A stretch of DNA of 37,208 nucleotides from Planctomycetota bacterium (GCA_013151185.1 JAADIU010000184.1:1-37208), one strand, 5' to 3'. Shown: positions 15,938 to 24,602, numbered from the stretch's first letter. Made by a program: numbers and translations. Notes: a model not told the origin generated them from the letters alone.

Positions 15938-17383
15938 CTACGCCTGCTGTACCTGCCCACCATGCTTCGGACCGAGGCCCAACTGATCCTCCAATTGAGT
16001 GATGATGTTGGCGAGGTTGCCTTCTTTTTCACCCGCAGGTGTGGCCCACTTTGCAATTTGTCCGTCGCTGAGGATCTTCTTGATCCTCCTGCACGCGAGG
16101 ATCACCGTGGAGTGGTTTTTGTTGCCCATGAACCGACCGATTTCAGGAAAGCTCATTGCGGTGTGCGTTCGGGCCAGATACATCGCGACACCGCGAGCCA
16201 GCGCAATGGTTCGGGTCTTGCGGGTGGTGTGCAGGTCGTCTGGCGACAGGCCGAAGAAAATCGAAACTGCGCTTTCAATGTCGGTCAGTTTGATGATCGG
16301 CACGGTGTGCTCGATCAAGTCGCCCAGCGCTCGATGGGCAAGCGGCAACGTAAGGGGCACACCGGACAGGCGAGCCAGCGCAACCAATTTCAACAGCGCG
16401 CCTTCAAGTTCACGAACATTCGCTTGAAAATTCGCTGCGATGTATTCGATGATTTCCGGGCGAACCTCGAAGTTGAGCTTCGCCGCGCGTTTTTGCAGCA
16501 CACCCACGCGAGTATGATGATCGGGCGAATCGATCTTGACGACCATCCCTGCGATGAAGCGGCTGACGAGGTGCTCGGATAGGTGCCCGATGAGTTTGGG
16601 ATGGGCGTCGGAGGCCATCACAATCTGCTTGCCCGACGCATCGATCGCGTTGAACGTGTGGAGAAATTCTTCCTGGGTTGCCCGCTTGTTTGCGAAGAAG
16701 TGAACGTCGTCGATGACGAGCACATCAAGCCGACGAAACCGCTGGTGGAACGCGTCGCGCTCACCGTTCTTGATCGCATAGATAAATTGATTCGTGAACT
16801 CTTCGCCGGTGACGTACTTCCAGCGAAGCTCGGGGCGCTTCGAAGTCAGCTCATTGCAAATGGCTTGCAGCAGGTGGGTCTTACCAATACCGCTACCGCC
16901 ATGCAGGAAGAGCGGATTGTACTGGGTGCATGGTGATTCCGAGACCACCCGAGCACAACTGTGGGCCAAACGGTTGGATTCGCCCATGATAAACGTGTCG
17001 AAGGTTCCGGGAAGCCTCGGCGCGTCGGGTGTTGTACCGCGACGCTTCCTCTTGCGGGCAAGTCGCTCAGGATTGTCTGCCGCAAACTGAGACTGCGAGT
17101 CCGGCTGTTTGCGTCGCAGGTCTTTCGCAATGGCCGGATCGATTGAGAACACAATTTCCAGCGGTTTGCTCGTCACCTCTTCTGCGGCTTCCTGAAGGGC
17201 TGCGATGAAGTGACGCTCGATCCACTCACCGACGAACACGTTGGGCACTTCCACACGAACGTGCTCATCGGCGATTGTGAACCGCGTCGCGTTCTTGAAC
17301 CACAACTTGTAATCTTGCGCCCCGATGCGTGAGGCGATGGCATTTTCAAATTGACAGACCGATTCCGCAAGCGGTGAGAGCAT
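15938..17383 (-). CDS. dnaA: Chromosomal replication initiator DnaA
   Basis: A 481-residue protein from the ATG at 17383, which has GGAGG nine bases upstream; the frame is open to 17536 but the added part is not DnaA-like. Domain I (about 1-80) has the usual FENAIASRIGAQDYKLWFKN motif; a short basic linker follows. Domain III carries Walker A GGSGIGKT (162-169), Walker B VLVIDDVHFF and the SRF sensor region. Domain IV ends with the DNA-binding signature MGNKNHSTVILACRRI. The C-terminus adds a Gln/Gly-rich tail. DnaA-ATP melts the origin to start replication. The only oddities are the very short linker and the HF after Walker B, where QF is common. Confidence 0.96.
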   Translation of the reverse strand: MLSPLAESVCQFENAIASRIGAQDYKLWFKNATRFTIADEHVRVEVPNVFVGEWIERHFIAALQEAAEEVTSKPLEIVFSIDPAIAKDLRRKQPDSQSQFAADNPERLARKRKRRGTTPDAPRLPGTFDTFIMGESNRLAHSCARVVSESPCTQYNPLFLHGGSGIGKTHLLQAICNELTSKRPELRWKYVTGEEFTNQFIYAIKNGERDAFHQRFRRLDVLVIDDVHFFANKRATQEEFLHTFNAIDASGKQIVMASDAHPKLIGHLSEHLVSRFIAGMVVKIDSPDHHTRVGVLQKRAAKLNFEVRPEIIEYIAANFQANVRELEGALLKLVALARLSGVPLTLPLAHRALGDLIEHTVPIIKLTDIESAVSIFFGLSPDDLHTTRKTRTIALARGVAMYLARTHTAMSFPEIGRFMGNKNHSTVILACRRIKKILSDGQIAKWATPAGEKEGNLANIITQLEDQLGLGPKHGGQVQQA

Positions 17384-17539
17384 ATCGTTAGACCTCCAGC
17401 GCCAGGCAAGGGCATTGCCGTATAGACGACATTGGTGAATTTCAAAATCTATTGAAACGACAAACGAAAGGAGACAAAAAACGATCGGTGCGGTAGCTGT
17501 GACAGCTGCCCAGTTCGATCGAAGATTGGTTTCCAAGTG

Positions 17540-17737
17540 AGGGGGAATGTAACACAGGTCCTAAGATTTGGTCAACAGGTTTTTGGCAACCATCTGTCTC
17601 GAAGACCGACCGCTGCGCCTGAACAACAAAACTGATAAGTGGTTAGCGTTTTGAATTTTTTTGAAAAAGTTTAGTTGTTCACAAGCGGACGATCCCGCTG
17701 TTGAAAACCCGTGGAAATATGCGCGATCGCCGACCGC
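17540..17737. other. Possible oriC-like region upstream of dnaA
   Basis: The spacer between dnaA and the GNAT gene has an AT-rich run (17647-17677, with long T and A stretches) flanked by DnaA-box-like nonamers: TTGTTCACA at 17675-17683 (plus; two mismatches to TTATCCACA) and TTTTCAACA on the minus strand at 17699-17707. Further TCAACAGG-type words lie near 17571. Bacterial origins often sit beside dnaA, but no perfect box is present, so this is tentative. Confidence 0.3.
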
Positions 17738-18679
17738 TCACAACACGCGAATCCAGGCCCGTCGGCGCGTCTCTTCGATAAAACCGCCTTGTGCGTAGAG
17801 TTTTCGCGCCGGTTCGTTGGTGCTATCTACGGCAAGAGTGACGTTCGACAGCCCGAGGCTGCGGGCTCGCTCCTTCGCAAGATTCAACAGCGATTCTCCC
17901 AATCCCTTGCGACGTCCGCGAGGAAGCACGCCCATGTAAACGATTTCCAGTGAACGACTTCCGACAACACACGAGGTGAGCAAGACCGCTGCGGGACGTT
18001 CGCGATCCATCACGACGAAGAACCCTTCCGGGTCAAACACACCCGACGCCTTATGCCCCGCAAACGCATCGCCAGCAGAGCGCATGGGCGTCAGCGCGGG
18101 ACAATCCTGGCTGTCTTCGTACGTTGCTTCCAGACCTTGGATGAACATAGGTTCCAAATCCTCCCGGTAGGTTTCAACCTTCAATCCATCAGGCAGCAGA
18201 CTCTTGCGAATGCCCGGCTTCTCAAGTGATCGCGTCAAATAGATAAGCTCGGCAAGATACTGAAACCCAAGATCGTTGAGCATCCGAGCCCGCCGCGACT
18301 CACCCGGGCGCAGTAAGGTTTGCAAAATGTTGAGCTTACGATCGGCACCGCGCCGAATAGCCGCTTCGAGAATGGCTTCGGTTGAAGAGTCACTCACATC
18401 GTCTGGGGGTAAATGCACCAAGGCGCTGCCGCCCGGTGATTCGACGTAGAGGGCGGCGGTCTGCATCTGGTTTTGAGCATCGAACATCACAAACACGGCC
18501 GCGGCGATGCCGTTTTCATTGGCGAGCAAGTCGAGGTTCCGGCGTTGTGCCTCGACGATGCTGTTGCCCGCCGCCTCGCCGGTCAGGGCAAGGGAGAAAG
18601 CGGCTGGGTAGGCGGGGTTTTCTGGGCTGATGGCTGAAACCGTATGCCCGCCCGTGGATTGTTCGTGATTCTGGGGCAC
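17738..18679 (-). CDS. GNAT-family N-acetyltransferase, tandem domains
   Basis: A 313-residue cytoplasmic protein with two GNAT-like halves. The C-terminal half (about 165-313) is the intact one: IVYMGVLPRGRRKGLGESLL supplies the acetyl-CoA pyrophosphate loop and VTLAVDSTNEPARKLYAQGG supplies motif B. The N-terminal half (about 25-155) has lost the loop and may be structural, as in mycothiol-synthase-like proteins. Acceptor substrate unknown. It diverges from nothing obvious: it is followed by dnaA on the same strand across the oriC-like spacer, and preceded by the lipoprotein gene at 18708. Confidence 0.85.
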   Translation of the reverse strand: MPQNHEQSTGGHTVSAISPENPAYPAAFSLALTGEAAGNSIVEAQRRNLDLLANENGIAAAVFVMFDAQNQMQTAALYVESPGGSALVHLPPDDVSDSSTEAILEAAIRRGADRKLNILQTLLRPGESRRARMLNDLGFQYLAELIYLTRSLEKPGIRKSLLPDGLKVETYREDLEPMFIQGLEATYEDSQDCPALTPMRSAGDAFAGHKASGVFDPEGFFVVMDRERPAAVLLTSCVVGSRSLEIVYMGVLPRGRRKGLGESLLNLAKERARSLGLSNVTLAVDSTNEPARKLYAQGGFIEETRRRAWIRVL

Positions 18680-18690
18680 TTGAAATCCAG

Positions 18691-18722
18691 CCTATCGCAG
18701 AAACGCCCTATCGTAGAAACGC
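18691..18722. repeat. 16-base tandem duplication across a stop codon
   Basis: CCTATCGCAGAAACGC (18691-18706) and CCTATCGTAGAAACGC (18707-18722) differ at one base. The second copy contains the stop of the lipoprotein gene on the minus strand (TAG at 18708-18710). Confidence 0.9.
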
Positions 18723-19214
18723 ACCGTGTGGAATGCGGCTTGTGAACCCGTCAATGGGCAATTCACAGCGCCCGACGACGACGGCATGGTATGGGCTAGC
18801 CGCGCGCGGATGACGTTGCGCATCCGGGTCCGGGTAGTGTTCCGAGACCTCCACCCGAAGATGCTCGCCGTCCCGCCAAACCCTGTCGATGTGAATGGAG
18901 CATTGTTCGCTCGATGCAGGCCCCATCGCTGCGAGCAGCACCATCTGACTTGAGAAATCTACGTCGAGATCGATCAAGGGGAACTGCGACAAGGTCGGAA
19001 AGTCGTAAATGACGATCCGCAGTGGTTTGGCAATCGTGGAACTATTGTTGGACTTTTGGCTATATACGGTGAATTCCGCGTCTTGCCCCATCCGCTCGAA
19101 CGCCGGCTGAGGGCGCTGTGATTCGGATTGCAGAGAGCATCCAATCAATGATACCAAACAAACCAGATGCAGAAGATTGCGTCGATGGGTGCGATGGGCG
19201 GGTACGCCGCGCAT
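18708..19214 (-). CDS. Lipoprotein with PrcB-like C-terminal domain
   Basis: A 168-residue lipoprotein. The N-terminus is basic, followed by LLHLVCLVSLIGC, a lipobox with the acylated Cys at residue 26. Residues about 75-160 (IDLDVDFSSQMVLLAAMGPA, then CSIHIDRVWRDGEHLRVEVS and SPYHAVVVGR) resemble the PrcB C-terminal domain, a small beta fold found in envelope lipoproteins. The match is from memory of the pattern and moderate. Its stop codon falls inside a 16-base tandem duplication, so the C-terminal residues GAFLR may be recent. It diverges from the HEAT-type lipoprotein at 19387. Confidence 0.7.
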   Translation of the reverse strand: MRGVPAHRTHRRNLLHLVCLVSLIGCSLQSESQRPQPAFERMGQDAEFTVYSQKSNNSSTIAKPLRIVIYDFPTLSQFPLIDLDVDFSSQMVLLAAMGPASSEQCSIHIDRVWRDGEHLRVEVSEHYPDPDAQRHPRAASPYHAVVVGRCELPIDGFTSRIPHGAFLR

Positions 19215-19303
19215 TGTATTCTCCGGCGCAAACCGTCAAAATGCGGTTGCGGCAAGCGAGGCTGCATTTATAATCGCTTGGTTGGCAAGATGATAGGGTT
19301 TTT

Positions 19304-19331
19304 CGGGAACCTGTTGGCGGGAACCTGTTGG
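19304..19331. repeat. Perfect 14-base tandem duplication
   Basis: CGGGAACCTGTTGG occurs twice head-to-tail (19304-19317, 19318-19331) between the two divergent lipoprotein genes, in what should be the promoter or leader region of the HEAT-type lipoprotein. Confidence 0.9.
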
Positions 19332-19386
19332 ATTGGGCGATACGAACCGGATCAAGGCAGACGGCTTGCGGAGCGATCTCTCTTAC

Positions 19387-19881
19387 ATGAGGCTCTTTTG
19401 CATGGGGCTCCTTTGTGTGGGGTTGCTTTGCATTGGGGTTACGGGCGGCTGCGCGGGGCGCGTTGAGGTTTTGACCCGGCAGCTCGAATCGGTTGATCCG
19501 GCAGAGCGCATTCGCGCGGTCCACGCTGTGGGGACGCAGCGCCTTGATGCGTTGCTTCCCGCGCTGGTCGATCGCTTGGATGATGTCGATGTAGCCGTCC
19601 GAATGTATGCGATTGTGGCCTTGGAAAAAATGACCGGAACACGATTGGGCTACAACTACGCCGGTGAAAGCAGACTGCGTCGGGCATCCGTTACCAAATG
19701 GCGGCGCTTTGTTGAAGATCGCGTTGTTGAAGATCGAGCTGCTAAAAATCGAATAATTGCGGACCCTGCTCTTGATGGCCGAGGCATTACAGCCAAGGCG
19801 TTGGTCGCGGGCGACGGCGCAACCGACGTTGAGAACGCAAACGTCAAAGCCGACAACAAAGAACCCAAACCCGACCGCTAA
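19387..19881 (+). CDS. HEAT-repeat-like lipoprotein
   Basis: A 164-residue lipoprotein started at ATG 19387 so that the signal peptide is MRLFCMGLLCVGLLCIGVTG followed by GC, with the lipidated Cys at residue 22. The hydrophobic core is built from a five-residue repeat (CMGLL, CVGLL, CIGVT), encoded by three 15-base copies. Residues about 30-85 (RQLESVDPAERIRAVHAVGT onward to AVRMYAIVALEKMTG) form HEAT-like helix pairs, a protein-binding scaffold. The tail is hydrophilic and contains a second 15-base duplication (VEDRV, VEDRA). It precedes the Mla-type operon by 60 bases on the same strand and may be its first gene. Confidence 0.75.
   Translation: MRLFCMGLLCVGLLCIGVTGGCAGRVEVLTRQLESVDPAERIRAVHAVGTQRLDALLPALVDRLDDVDVAVRMYAIVALEKMTGTRLGYNYAGESRLRRASVTKWRRFVEDRVVEDRAAKNRIIADPALDGRGITAKALVAGDGATDVENANVKADNKEPKPDR
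19397..19441 (+). repeat. Three 15-base repeats in a signal peptide
   Basis: TTTGCATGGGGCTCC, TTTGTGTGGGGTTGC and TTTGCATTGGGGTTA follow one another at 19397, 19412 and 19427. They encode the CxGxx repeats of the lipoprotein signal peptide. Confidence 0.85.
19711..19740 (+). repeat. 15-base tandem duplication in lipoprotein tail
   Basis: GTTGAAGATCGCGTT (19711-19725) and GTTGAAGATCGAGCT (19726-19740), encoding VEDRV and VEDRA in frame-shared fashion. Confidence 0.85.
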
Positions 19882-19941
19882 ACTCGGGCGATACGGAAGA
19901 CTGAATCCCATTCACGGAGTCCGCTTTGAGGCGGGTTGGCC

Positions 19942-20283
19942 ATGGACAATGGTGTGATCAAAGCGTTGAACAAAGGTGACGGCCACGTTGTCTTTTGCCT
20001 CGCGGGCGAACTGACGATCCACAACGCGCCGGGCTTCCACAAATCCGTGCTTGACATGATGACAGAGGCGAATGGAGACTGGGTTTTTGACCTTCAGGAA
20101 GTCAGCTACATCGACTCAGCCGGTGTCGGCACGCTGGTCGATGTCTTTCGCCGCACGAAGAAAAGCGGTGTCCGCATGTCGCTGGTCGGTATGAATCGCC
20201 AAGTCCGCAGCGTTTTTGAAATCACAAAGCTGGACAAATTCTTTCGCATTTTTGAGTCCGTTCAAGAGGCGCTCGACTCGTGA
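19942..20283 (+). CDS. STAS-domain protein, MlaB-like
   Basis: A 113-residue single STAS domain from the ATG at 19942 (GAGG about ten bases upstream). The conserved loop reads VSYIDSAGVGTLVDVF, with Ser near residue 59 at the site phosphorylated in SpoIIAA-type anti-anti-sigma factors. The stop overlaps the GTG start of the MlaE-like gene (GTGA), so the two are translationally coupled. In that setting the protein is more likely the MlaB-type regulatory subunit that binds the ATPase of the lipid transporter than a sigma-factor regulator. No anti-sigma kinase gene lies nearby. The Ser is retained, so regulation by phosphorylation remains possible. Confidence 0.85.
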   Translation: MDNGVIKALNKGDGHVVFCLAGELTIHNAPGFHKSVLDMMTEANGDWVFDLQEVSYIDSAGVGTLVDVFRRTKKSGVRMSLVGMNRQVRSVFEITKLDKFFRIFESVQEALDS

Positions 20284-21149
20284 CCGGTTCTTCGTCGGCT
20301 TCTTCTCCGAAGTTCAAACCGTCGAGAATTCGCCGGTCCATCGAAAGCATCGGTACCCTGGGCGACCAGAGTTTGCGCTCTGTCGGCGGATTTGTGGGCA
20401 GCCTTGGGGCGATGGCATACCTCTTGGTCGACAGCATCCGCTGGGCGTTCAAAGGTATCTTTAGCCGCAAACTGAAATTCGGCTGGCCTGCACTGTTTGA
20501 GCAGATGGTGCGGGTGGGCGTCAAGAGCATTGCCATCGTCGTGCTTGTCCAGGCGTTCATCGGATCGATCCTTGCACTGCAACTCGCCCCAACGCTAGCA
20601 AGCTATGGCCAACTCGAAAAAATCGCCGACGTGGTTGCGATTGCGATCGTGCGCGAGTTGGGACCGCTGATCACAGCGATCGTCCTGAGCGGATATGCCG
20701 GCGCATCCATCGCGGCTGAAATCGGTTCGATGGTTGAAGCTGAAGAAATCAAAGCCCTTCGCGCGCACGCGTTGAATCCGATTCGTTTTCTGATCGTCCC
20801 ACGCTTCATCGCCACGACCGTGATGATTGTCGGGTTGGCGGTGATCGCCGACACCGTGGGGATTGCCGGCGGGATGTTCACCTCGTGGGCGGCACTGGGG
20901 ATTTCGCCCGAGGCGTATTTGGATTCAACCCGAGCCGCCATTGGGGTCAGAGATTTCTTGACCGGTTTGAGCAAGGCTTGCATCTTCGGCATGTTGATTT
21001 CGATGATCGCTTGTTACGAAGGCCTGTCGGTATCGGGCGGAGCGGTGGGCGTCGGTAAAGCGACGACCGCAACCGTCGTGAAATCGATCGTCGCGGTGAT
21101 CGGCATGGACGCTGTGTTTACAACGATTTTCTACGTTTTTGGACTGTAG
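20280..21149 (+). CDS. mlaE: MlaE-like permease of lipid ABC transporter
   Basis: A 289-residue integral membrane protein starting at GTG 20280 inside the preceding stop. After a Ser-rich, basic N-terminus (about 55 residues) come five to six transmembrane segments with the MlaE/YrbE hallmark stretch VRELGPLITAIVLSGYAGAS IAAEIGSM and the following EEIKALRAHALNPIRFLIVP coupling helix. It forms the membrane dimer through which phospholipid or other lipid moves between inner membrane and the MCE protein. It sits between MlaB-like and MlaF-like genes with overlaps or a ten-base gap. Confidence 0.93.
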   Translation: MTGSSSASSPKFKPSRIRRSIESIGTLGDQSLRSVGGFVGSLGAMAYLLVDSIRWAFKGIFSRKLKFGWPALFEQMVRVGVKSIAIVVLVQAFIGSILALQLAPTLASYGQLEKIADVVAIAIVRELGPLITAIVLSGYAGASIAAEIGSMVEAEEIKALRAHALNPIRFLIVPRFIATTVMIVGLAVIADTVGIAGGMFTSWAALGISPEAYLDSTRAAIGVRDFLTGLSKACIFGMLISMIACYEGLSVSGGAVGVGKATTATVVKSIVAVIGMDAVFTTIFYVFGL

Positions 21150-21159
21150 GGTTTCTGGA

Positions 21160-22053
21160 ATGAACGACGCGGGCGCAGGTCGGGATGTTGTGATCTCTCT
21201 GCGGAACGTGCGCAAATCGTTTGAGGACCATGAGGGCAACGACCACATCGTTCTGGATTCGGTGACGTTCGACATCTATCGCGGCGAAACGCTCGTGGTC
21301 ATGGGCGGTAGCGGATGCGGTAAAAGTACGCTTCTCAACTGCCTGATCGGCGAATACGAAACAAGTGCGGGTGCCATTTTATTTCGGACGCGGGACATGG
21401 ATGCGCTCGCCGACATCGCCGAACTGAGCGAAGATGCGTTCAATTCCATTCGCAAGCGCTTTGGCATCCTGTTTCAAAGCGGGGCGCTGTTTAATTCGCT
21501 CACACTCGCCGAAAACGTCGCCCTGCCTCTGGAAGAACACTCCTACGTCGACCCTTCCATTATCGATATTGTGGTGACGCTAAAACTTCAGCAGGTTAAG
21601 ATGCTCGCCCACCGCGACAAAATGCCTTCACAATTGTCGGGCGGACAAAAAAAACGCGCGGGTTTGGCGCGGGCGACGGCGCTCGATCCGGAGATTCTCT
21701 TTTATGACGAACCGTCTGCCGGTCTCGACCCTGTCACGTCAACCGCGATTGATGAACTCATGATGGATCTGTCGCAAAAACTCCGCGTCACGAGCGTGGT
21801 GGTCACACATGAGATGGACTCGGCTTTTCGAATTGCGGATCGAATGGTCATGCTGGACAAGGGGCGGGTGTTAAAGATCGCCCGTCGCGGAGAATTTGAA
21901 TTGTTACGCGATGCGGACCCGGCTGGGCTCGTCGATTCGGATGATCGTTTGATGAACCAGTTCCTCAACGGGCACGGGGAAGGACCACTGACCGATGCGG
22001 AAGGCCTGAGTGAATTTGAGAAAATGATCAACACGACATCAAGTGGGTACTGA
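21160..22053 (+). CDS. mlaF: MlaF-like ATPase of lipid ABC transporter
   Basis: A 297-residue ABC ATPase from the ATG at 21160 (AGGG upstream). Walker A GGSGCGKST (49-57), Q-loop Gln106 in ILFQSGALF, signature LSGGQKKRAGLARA (from 159), Walker B ILFYDEPSAGLDP (179 onward) and the switch His in VVVTHEM are all intact. It powers lipid movement through the MlaE-like permease. The C-terminal extension beyond residue 250 is typical of MlaF. The last codons, SGY and stop, are duplicated just after the gene (see the 15-base repeat at 22045-22070), so the ending may have shifted recently. Confidence 0.94.
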   Translation: MNDAGAGRDVVISLRNVRKSFEDHEGNDHIVLDSVTFDIYRGETLVVMGGSGCGKSTLLNCLIGEYETSAGAILFRTRDMDALADIAELSEDAFNSIRKRFGILFQSGALFNSLTLAENVALPLEEHSYVDPSIIDIVVTLKLQQVKMLAHRDKMPSQLSGGQKKRAGLARATALDPEILFYDEPSAGLDPVTSTAIDELMMDLSQKLRVTSVVVTHEMDSAFRIADRMVMLDKGRVLKIARRGEFELLRDADPAGLVDSDDRLMNQFLNGHGEGPLTDAEGLSEFEKMINTTSSGY

Positions 22054-22070
22054 ATGAGCGGGTACTGAAT
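22045..22070 (+). repeat. 15-base duplication rebuilding the mlaF stop
   Basis: GGGTACTGAAT at 22045-22055 returns at 22060-22070, period 15. Both copies read G-Y-stop in the mlaF frame, so the gene has two in-frame stops, 15 bases apart. Confidence 0.85.
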
Positions 22071-22111
22071 CACCAAAGCTTCTTTAATCTCAGAGTAACA
22101 GGTCGAAAAAT

Positions 22112-23374
22112 ATGGCGAGAAAAAGAAACACGTTTGCACTGGGCCTCGCGCTTCTGGTGATGTTCTCCGTGTTCGTGGGGTTCCTTTTGTTCATCGGGGC
22201 AAAGGGTGTGTTTCCCCCGAAGACGCACGAGTTTGTCGCACGATTTGGACTGGGCGCCGCGATGCCCGAAATCGTCCCCGGATCGCGGGTCAATTGTTTT
22301 GGGCAGGCGGTTGGCAAGGTGATCGAAACAAAGTTTGTCGAAGCGCCTGACCCGACCGGCAGATCGTCGGAAGACCTCCCGTATCTCGAAGTGCGAGCCA
22401 CGGCGCTGACCGTGCTAAACCTCCGCTCCGACTGCAAGATCGTTTCCACCGGACCGCCGCTCGGTGGCAAGGGCATCATCGAAATCGTGGCTTGCGGTAT
22501 CAGCGACCAACCCTTGACCGACAAGACGGTGCTGTACGGCTCTGTGACCGGGTTTCAGGAAGTGCTGGCAACCGTCACGCGCGAGTTGGACGAGAAGAAC
22601 TCGAAGGGCCTGCTGCGAATGCTCAAGCGGGAGTTTGATGCGGGCGATAAGAATTCGTTGCTGGCTCGCGTTCGCGCATCTTCGATGGATATCAACCGGA
22701 TCACCAAAAACCTGGCGCTGGAGATGTCGCGCGACAAAGAGGGACACCTGCTCGCCAAACTCCATGAAAGCATGGACAAGGTGAACCTCGGCCTTGCGGA
22801 GTTGGTCGCCCTTCTGGAAGAAACCCGCCCACCGCTGGGCCGAACCATCGCCTCGGCTGAGAGCGCCATGTCGAGGATCGATCGCGAAGTGGTGACACGC
22901 CTCTCCGAAGAATTCGACCCTGAGCACAAAGGCGGCTTACTTGCCCATGTGCATACTGCGTTTGAAAAGCTGAATGCCTCGCTCGATGATCTCAACGTCA
23001 TTACCACCAGCGGGAAAGGGGTGGTCGTGCTGAACAGTGCCCGCATCGATGAACTCGTTCAAAACGCATCCGAGGCGGGGATGCTGCTTCGCGGGGGCAT
23101 CAAGGATTTGACATTGCATCCGTGGAAACTGCTCTCCAAGCCCACGCCATCGGAAATGCGGGAGCTGAATACTTTCAACGTAGCCCGCGAATTTGCCGAG
23201 GCTTCGGCGCATCTCGACGATTCGACGTCGCGGTTGAAAGCGATGATCGATATGCACGGATCTTCGATTGACACCAACGATGTCCAGCTTCAAAACATCC
23301 AAGCCGACCTGGCTGACAGCGTCGCAAAGTATCGTGAAGCAGAGCAGGCGCTCTGGAAGCTACTCAACAAATAA
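22112..23374 (+). CDS. mlaD: MlaD-like MCE-domain protein
   Basis: A 420-residue protein with one N-terminal transmembrane helix (about 8-30), an MCE domain (about 36-145; HEFVARFGLGAAMPEIVPGS RVNCFGQAVGKV) and a long helical region (150-420) rich in coiled-coil heptads. MCE proteins form rings or tubes that shuttle lipids across the periplasm. CAGGT lies nine bases before the ATG. It is the substrate-channel subunit for the mlaE/mlaF pair. At 420 residues it is much longer than E. coli MlaD (about 183), closer to the long MCE proteins of other phyla; no MlaC-type periplasmic carrier gene is present nearby. Confidence 0.9.
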   Translation: MARKRNTFALGLALLVMFSVFVGFLLFIGAKGVFPPKTHEFVARFGLGAAMPEIVPGSRVNCFGQAVGKVIETKFVEAPDPTGRSSEDLPYLEVRATALTVLNLRSDCKIVSTGPPLGGKGIIEIVACGISDQPLTDKTVLYGSVTGFQEVLATVTRELDEKNSKGLLRMLKREFDAGDKNSLLARVRASSMDINRITKNLALEMSRDKEGHLLAKLHESMDKVNLGLAELVALLEETRPPLGRTIASAESAMSRIDREVVTRLSEEFDPEHKGGLLAHVHTAFEKLNASLDDLNVITTSGKGVVVLNSARIDELVQNASEAGMLLRGGIKDLTLHPWKLLSKPTPSEMRELNTFNVAREFAEASAHLDDSTSRLKAMIDMHGSSIDTNDVQLQNIQADLADSVAKYREAEQALWKLLNK

Positions 23375-23428
23375 CCTACGAATCGGCGGGCACATCGCAC
23401 GCTGCGCCGAGAAACCTTATGGAATCGC

Positions 23429-24574
23429 ATGGCCAAGAAAAAAACAGAGTTTGACGTAATCGTCGCGGGCGCGGGACCAGCCGGTGCCACGGTGGCTGCA
23501 ATATTGGCCAAAGAAGGTTGCTCCGTTGCGCTGCTTGATCGTGAGACGTTTCCGCGTCCCAAGTCCTGCGTGGGATGGGTCAATCCGCGTACCGAAGATC
23601 TGTTGAAAGGTCTCGGGGTCGCGACCAAAAAATTGCTCGCTCGCCCCATCGGTGATGTGATTTTTCACAATGCCAATCTCTCGCAGTATTCGGTGCCAAA
23701 GATGACCGCCTGCCCTGGATATTTTGTCGATCGTGGCGCGTTCGACGAACAACTTGTTCGGGCGGCTAAGAAGGCGGGGGCGCATCTCCTCGAAGAACAC
23801 GACGTATCAGACCTGAATCCTTTGGAGTCCGGTGTCGAGGTGGTTACGTCGAACGGAGAGAGGCTGACGTGCAAGCTGCTGGTGTTGGCTGTTGGCGCTA
23901 CGACGAAGCTGCGGGCGCGCGTCGGGCTGAAGCGATCGGAATCGCGCGGTGTGCGCTGGACCGCGATGGTTGAACAGGTCATCGACACAAAACCCAAAGG
24001 CGCAAGACCCAAAGGCGCTGCGGCGATATCGAGGATGGATATCATTCTTGGTGTGACGCCGGAAAACGGTCTCGCGGTTCTCGCGCGGCAGCCGGATCGC
24101 ATCGCGCTGTTTGTCAATTCGCCGGGGGAGCGGAACTTCATTCGTGATCGATTGGTGGAACTAGCAGCCGCTCTGCGGGCCAGGGAATTTGTTCCCGAGG
24201 GGTTTGCCGTTGACCCGAGTTCGATTGTGTGCGCAGAGTCGTGTCACGACCCAGCGCTTGAGTTGGACTCGCACGTTGGAAAGAACACGCTCACCATCGG
24301 TGATGCGGGCGGATTTGTCGCAGCGGTCAGCCAGGAGGGAATTTATCCTTCGATGTGGTCGGCGCAAATCGCGGCAGACGTGATCCGGGACGCACTGGCA
24401 GGCGATCAATCCCAAGACGCACTAATGACCTTCGACACCCGTTGGCGATTGGCGATGGGCGACTACCTGCGGCCACCCAATACGGATCTGCAATTGCTGG
24501 CTCCGCTGATTTTTTCAAATCAACCGATGACAGACCGAATGGCCAAAGCATTTTTCTTTGGTGAAAACATCTAG
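23429..24574 (+). CDS. Geranylgeranyl-reductase-family FAD oxidoreductase
   Basis: A 381-residue flavoprotein. The FAD-binding beta-alpha-beta unit is FDVIVAGAGPAGATVAAILA (8-27), followed by the FPRPKSCVGWVNPR segment (family version of PGxKxCGG) and the late FAD motif NTLTIGDAGGFVAAVSQEGIYPSMWSAQ. The family hydrogenates isoprenoid or lipid double bonds or acts as halogenase-like monooxygenase; the substrate here is unknown. It follows mlaD by 54 bases on the same strand, so it may belong to the lipid-transport operon. A 15-base tandem duplication gives KPKGARPKGA near residue 190. Confidence 0.85.
   Translation: MAKKKTEFDVIVAGAGPAGATVAAILAKEGCSVALLDRETFPRPKSCVGWVNPRTEDLLKGLGVATKKLLARPIGDVIFHNANLSQYSVPKMTACPGYFVDRGAFDEQLVRAAKKAGAHLLEEHDVSDLNPLESGVEVVTSNGERLTCKLLVLAVGATTKLRARVGLKRSESRGVRWTAMVEQVIDTKPKGARPKGAAAISRMDIILGVTPENGLAVLARQPDRIALFVNSPGERNFIRDRLVELAAALRAREFVPEGFAVDPSSIVCAESCHDPALELDSHVGKNTLTIGDAGGFVAAVSQEGIYPSMWSAQIAADVIRDALAGDQSQDALMTFDTRWRLAMGDYLRPPNTDLQLLAPLIFSNQPMTDRMAKAFFFGENI
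23990..24019 (+). repeat. 15-base tandem duplication in flavoprotein gene
   Basis: AAACCCAAAGGCGCA (23990-24004) and AGACCCAAAGGCGCT (24005-24019) lie in frame and add KPKGA/RPKGA to a surface loop. Confidence 0.85.
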
Positions 24575-24602
24575 GAAGCAATCGCTCGCAGACCGCAAAG
24601 AA

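Noticed and set aside
19060-19911. 283-codon minus-strand frame
   Set aside because: It is antisense to the HEAT-type lipoprotein and only extended by the repeats; no signal or motif.
19942-20283. Anti-anti-sigma factor of a partner-switch system
   Set aside because: The STAS protein overlaps mlaE and no anti-sigma kinase is nearby, so an MlaB-like role is preferred.
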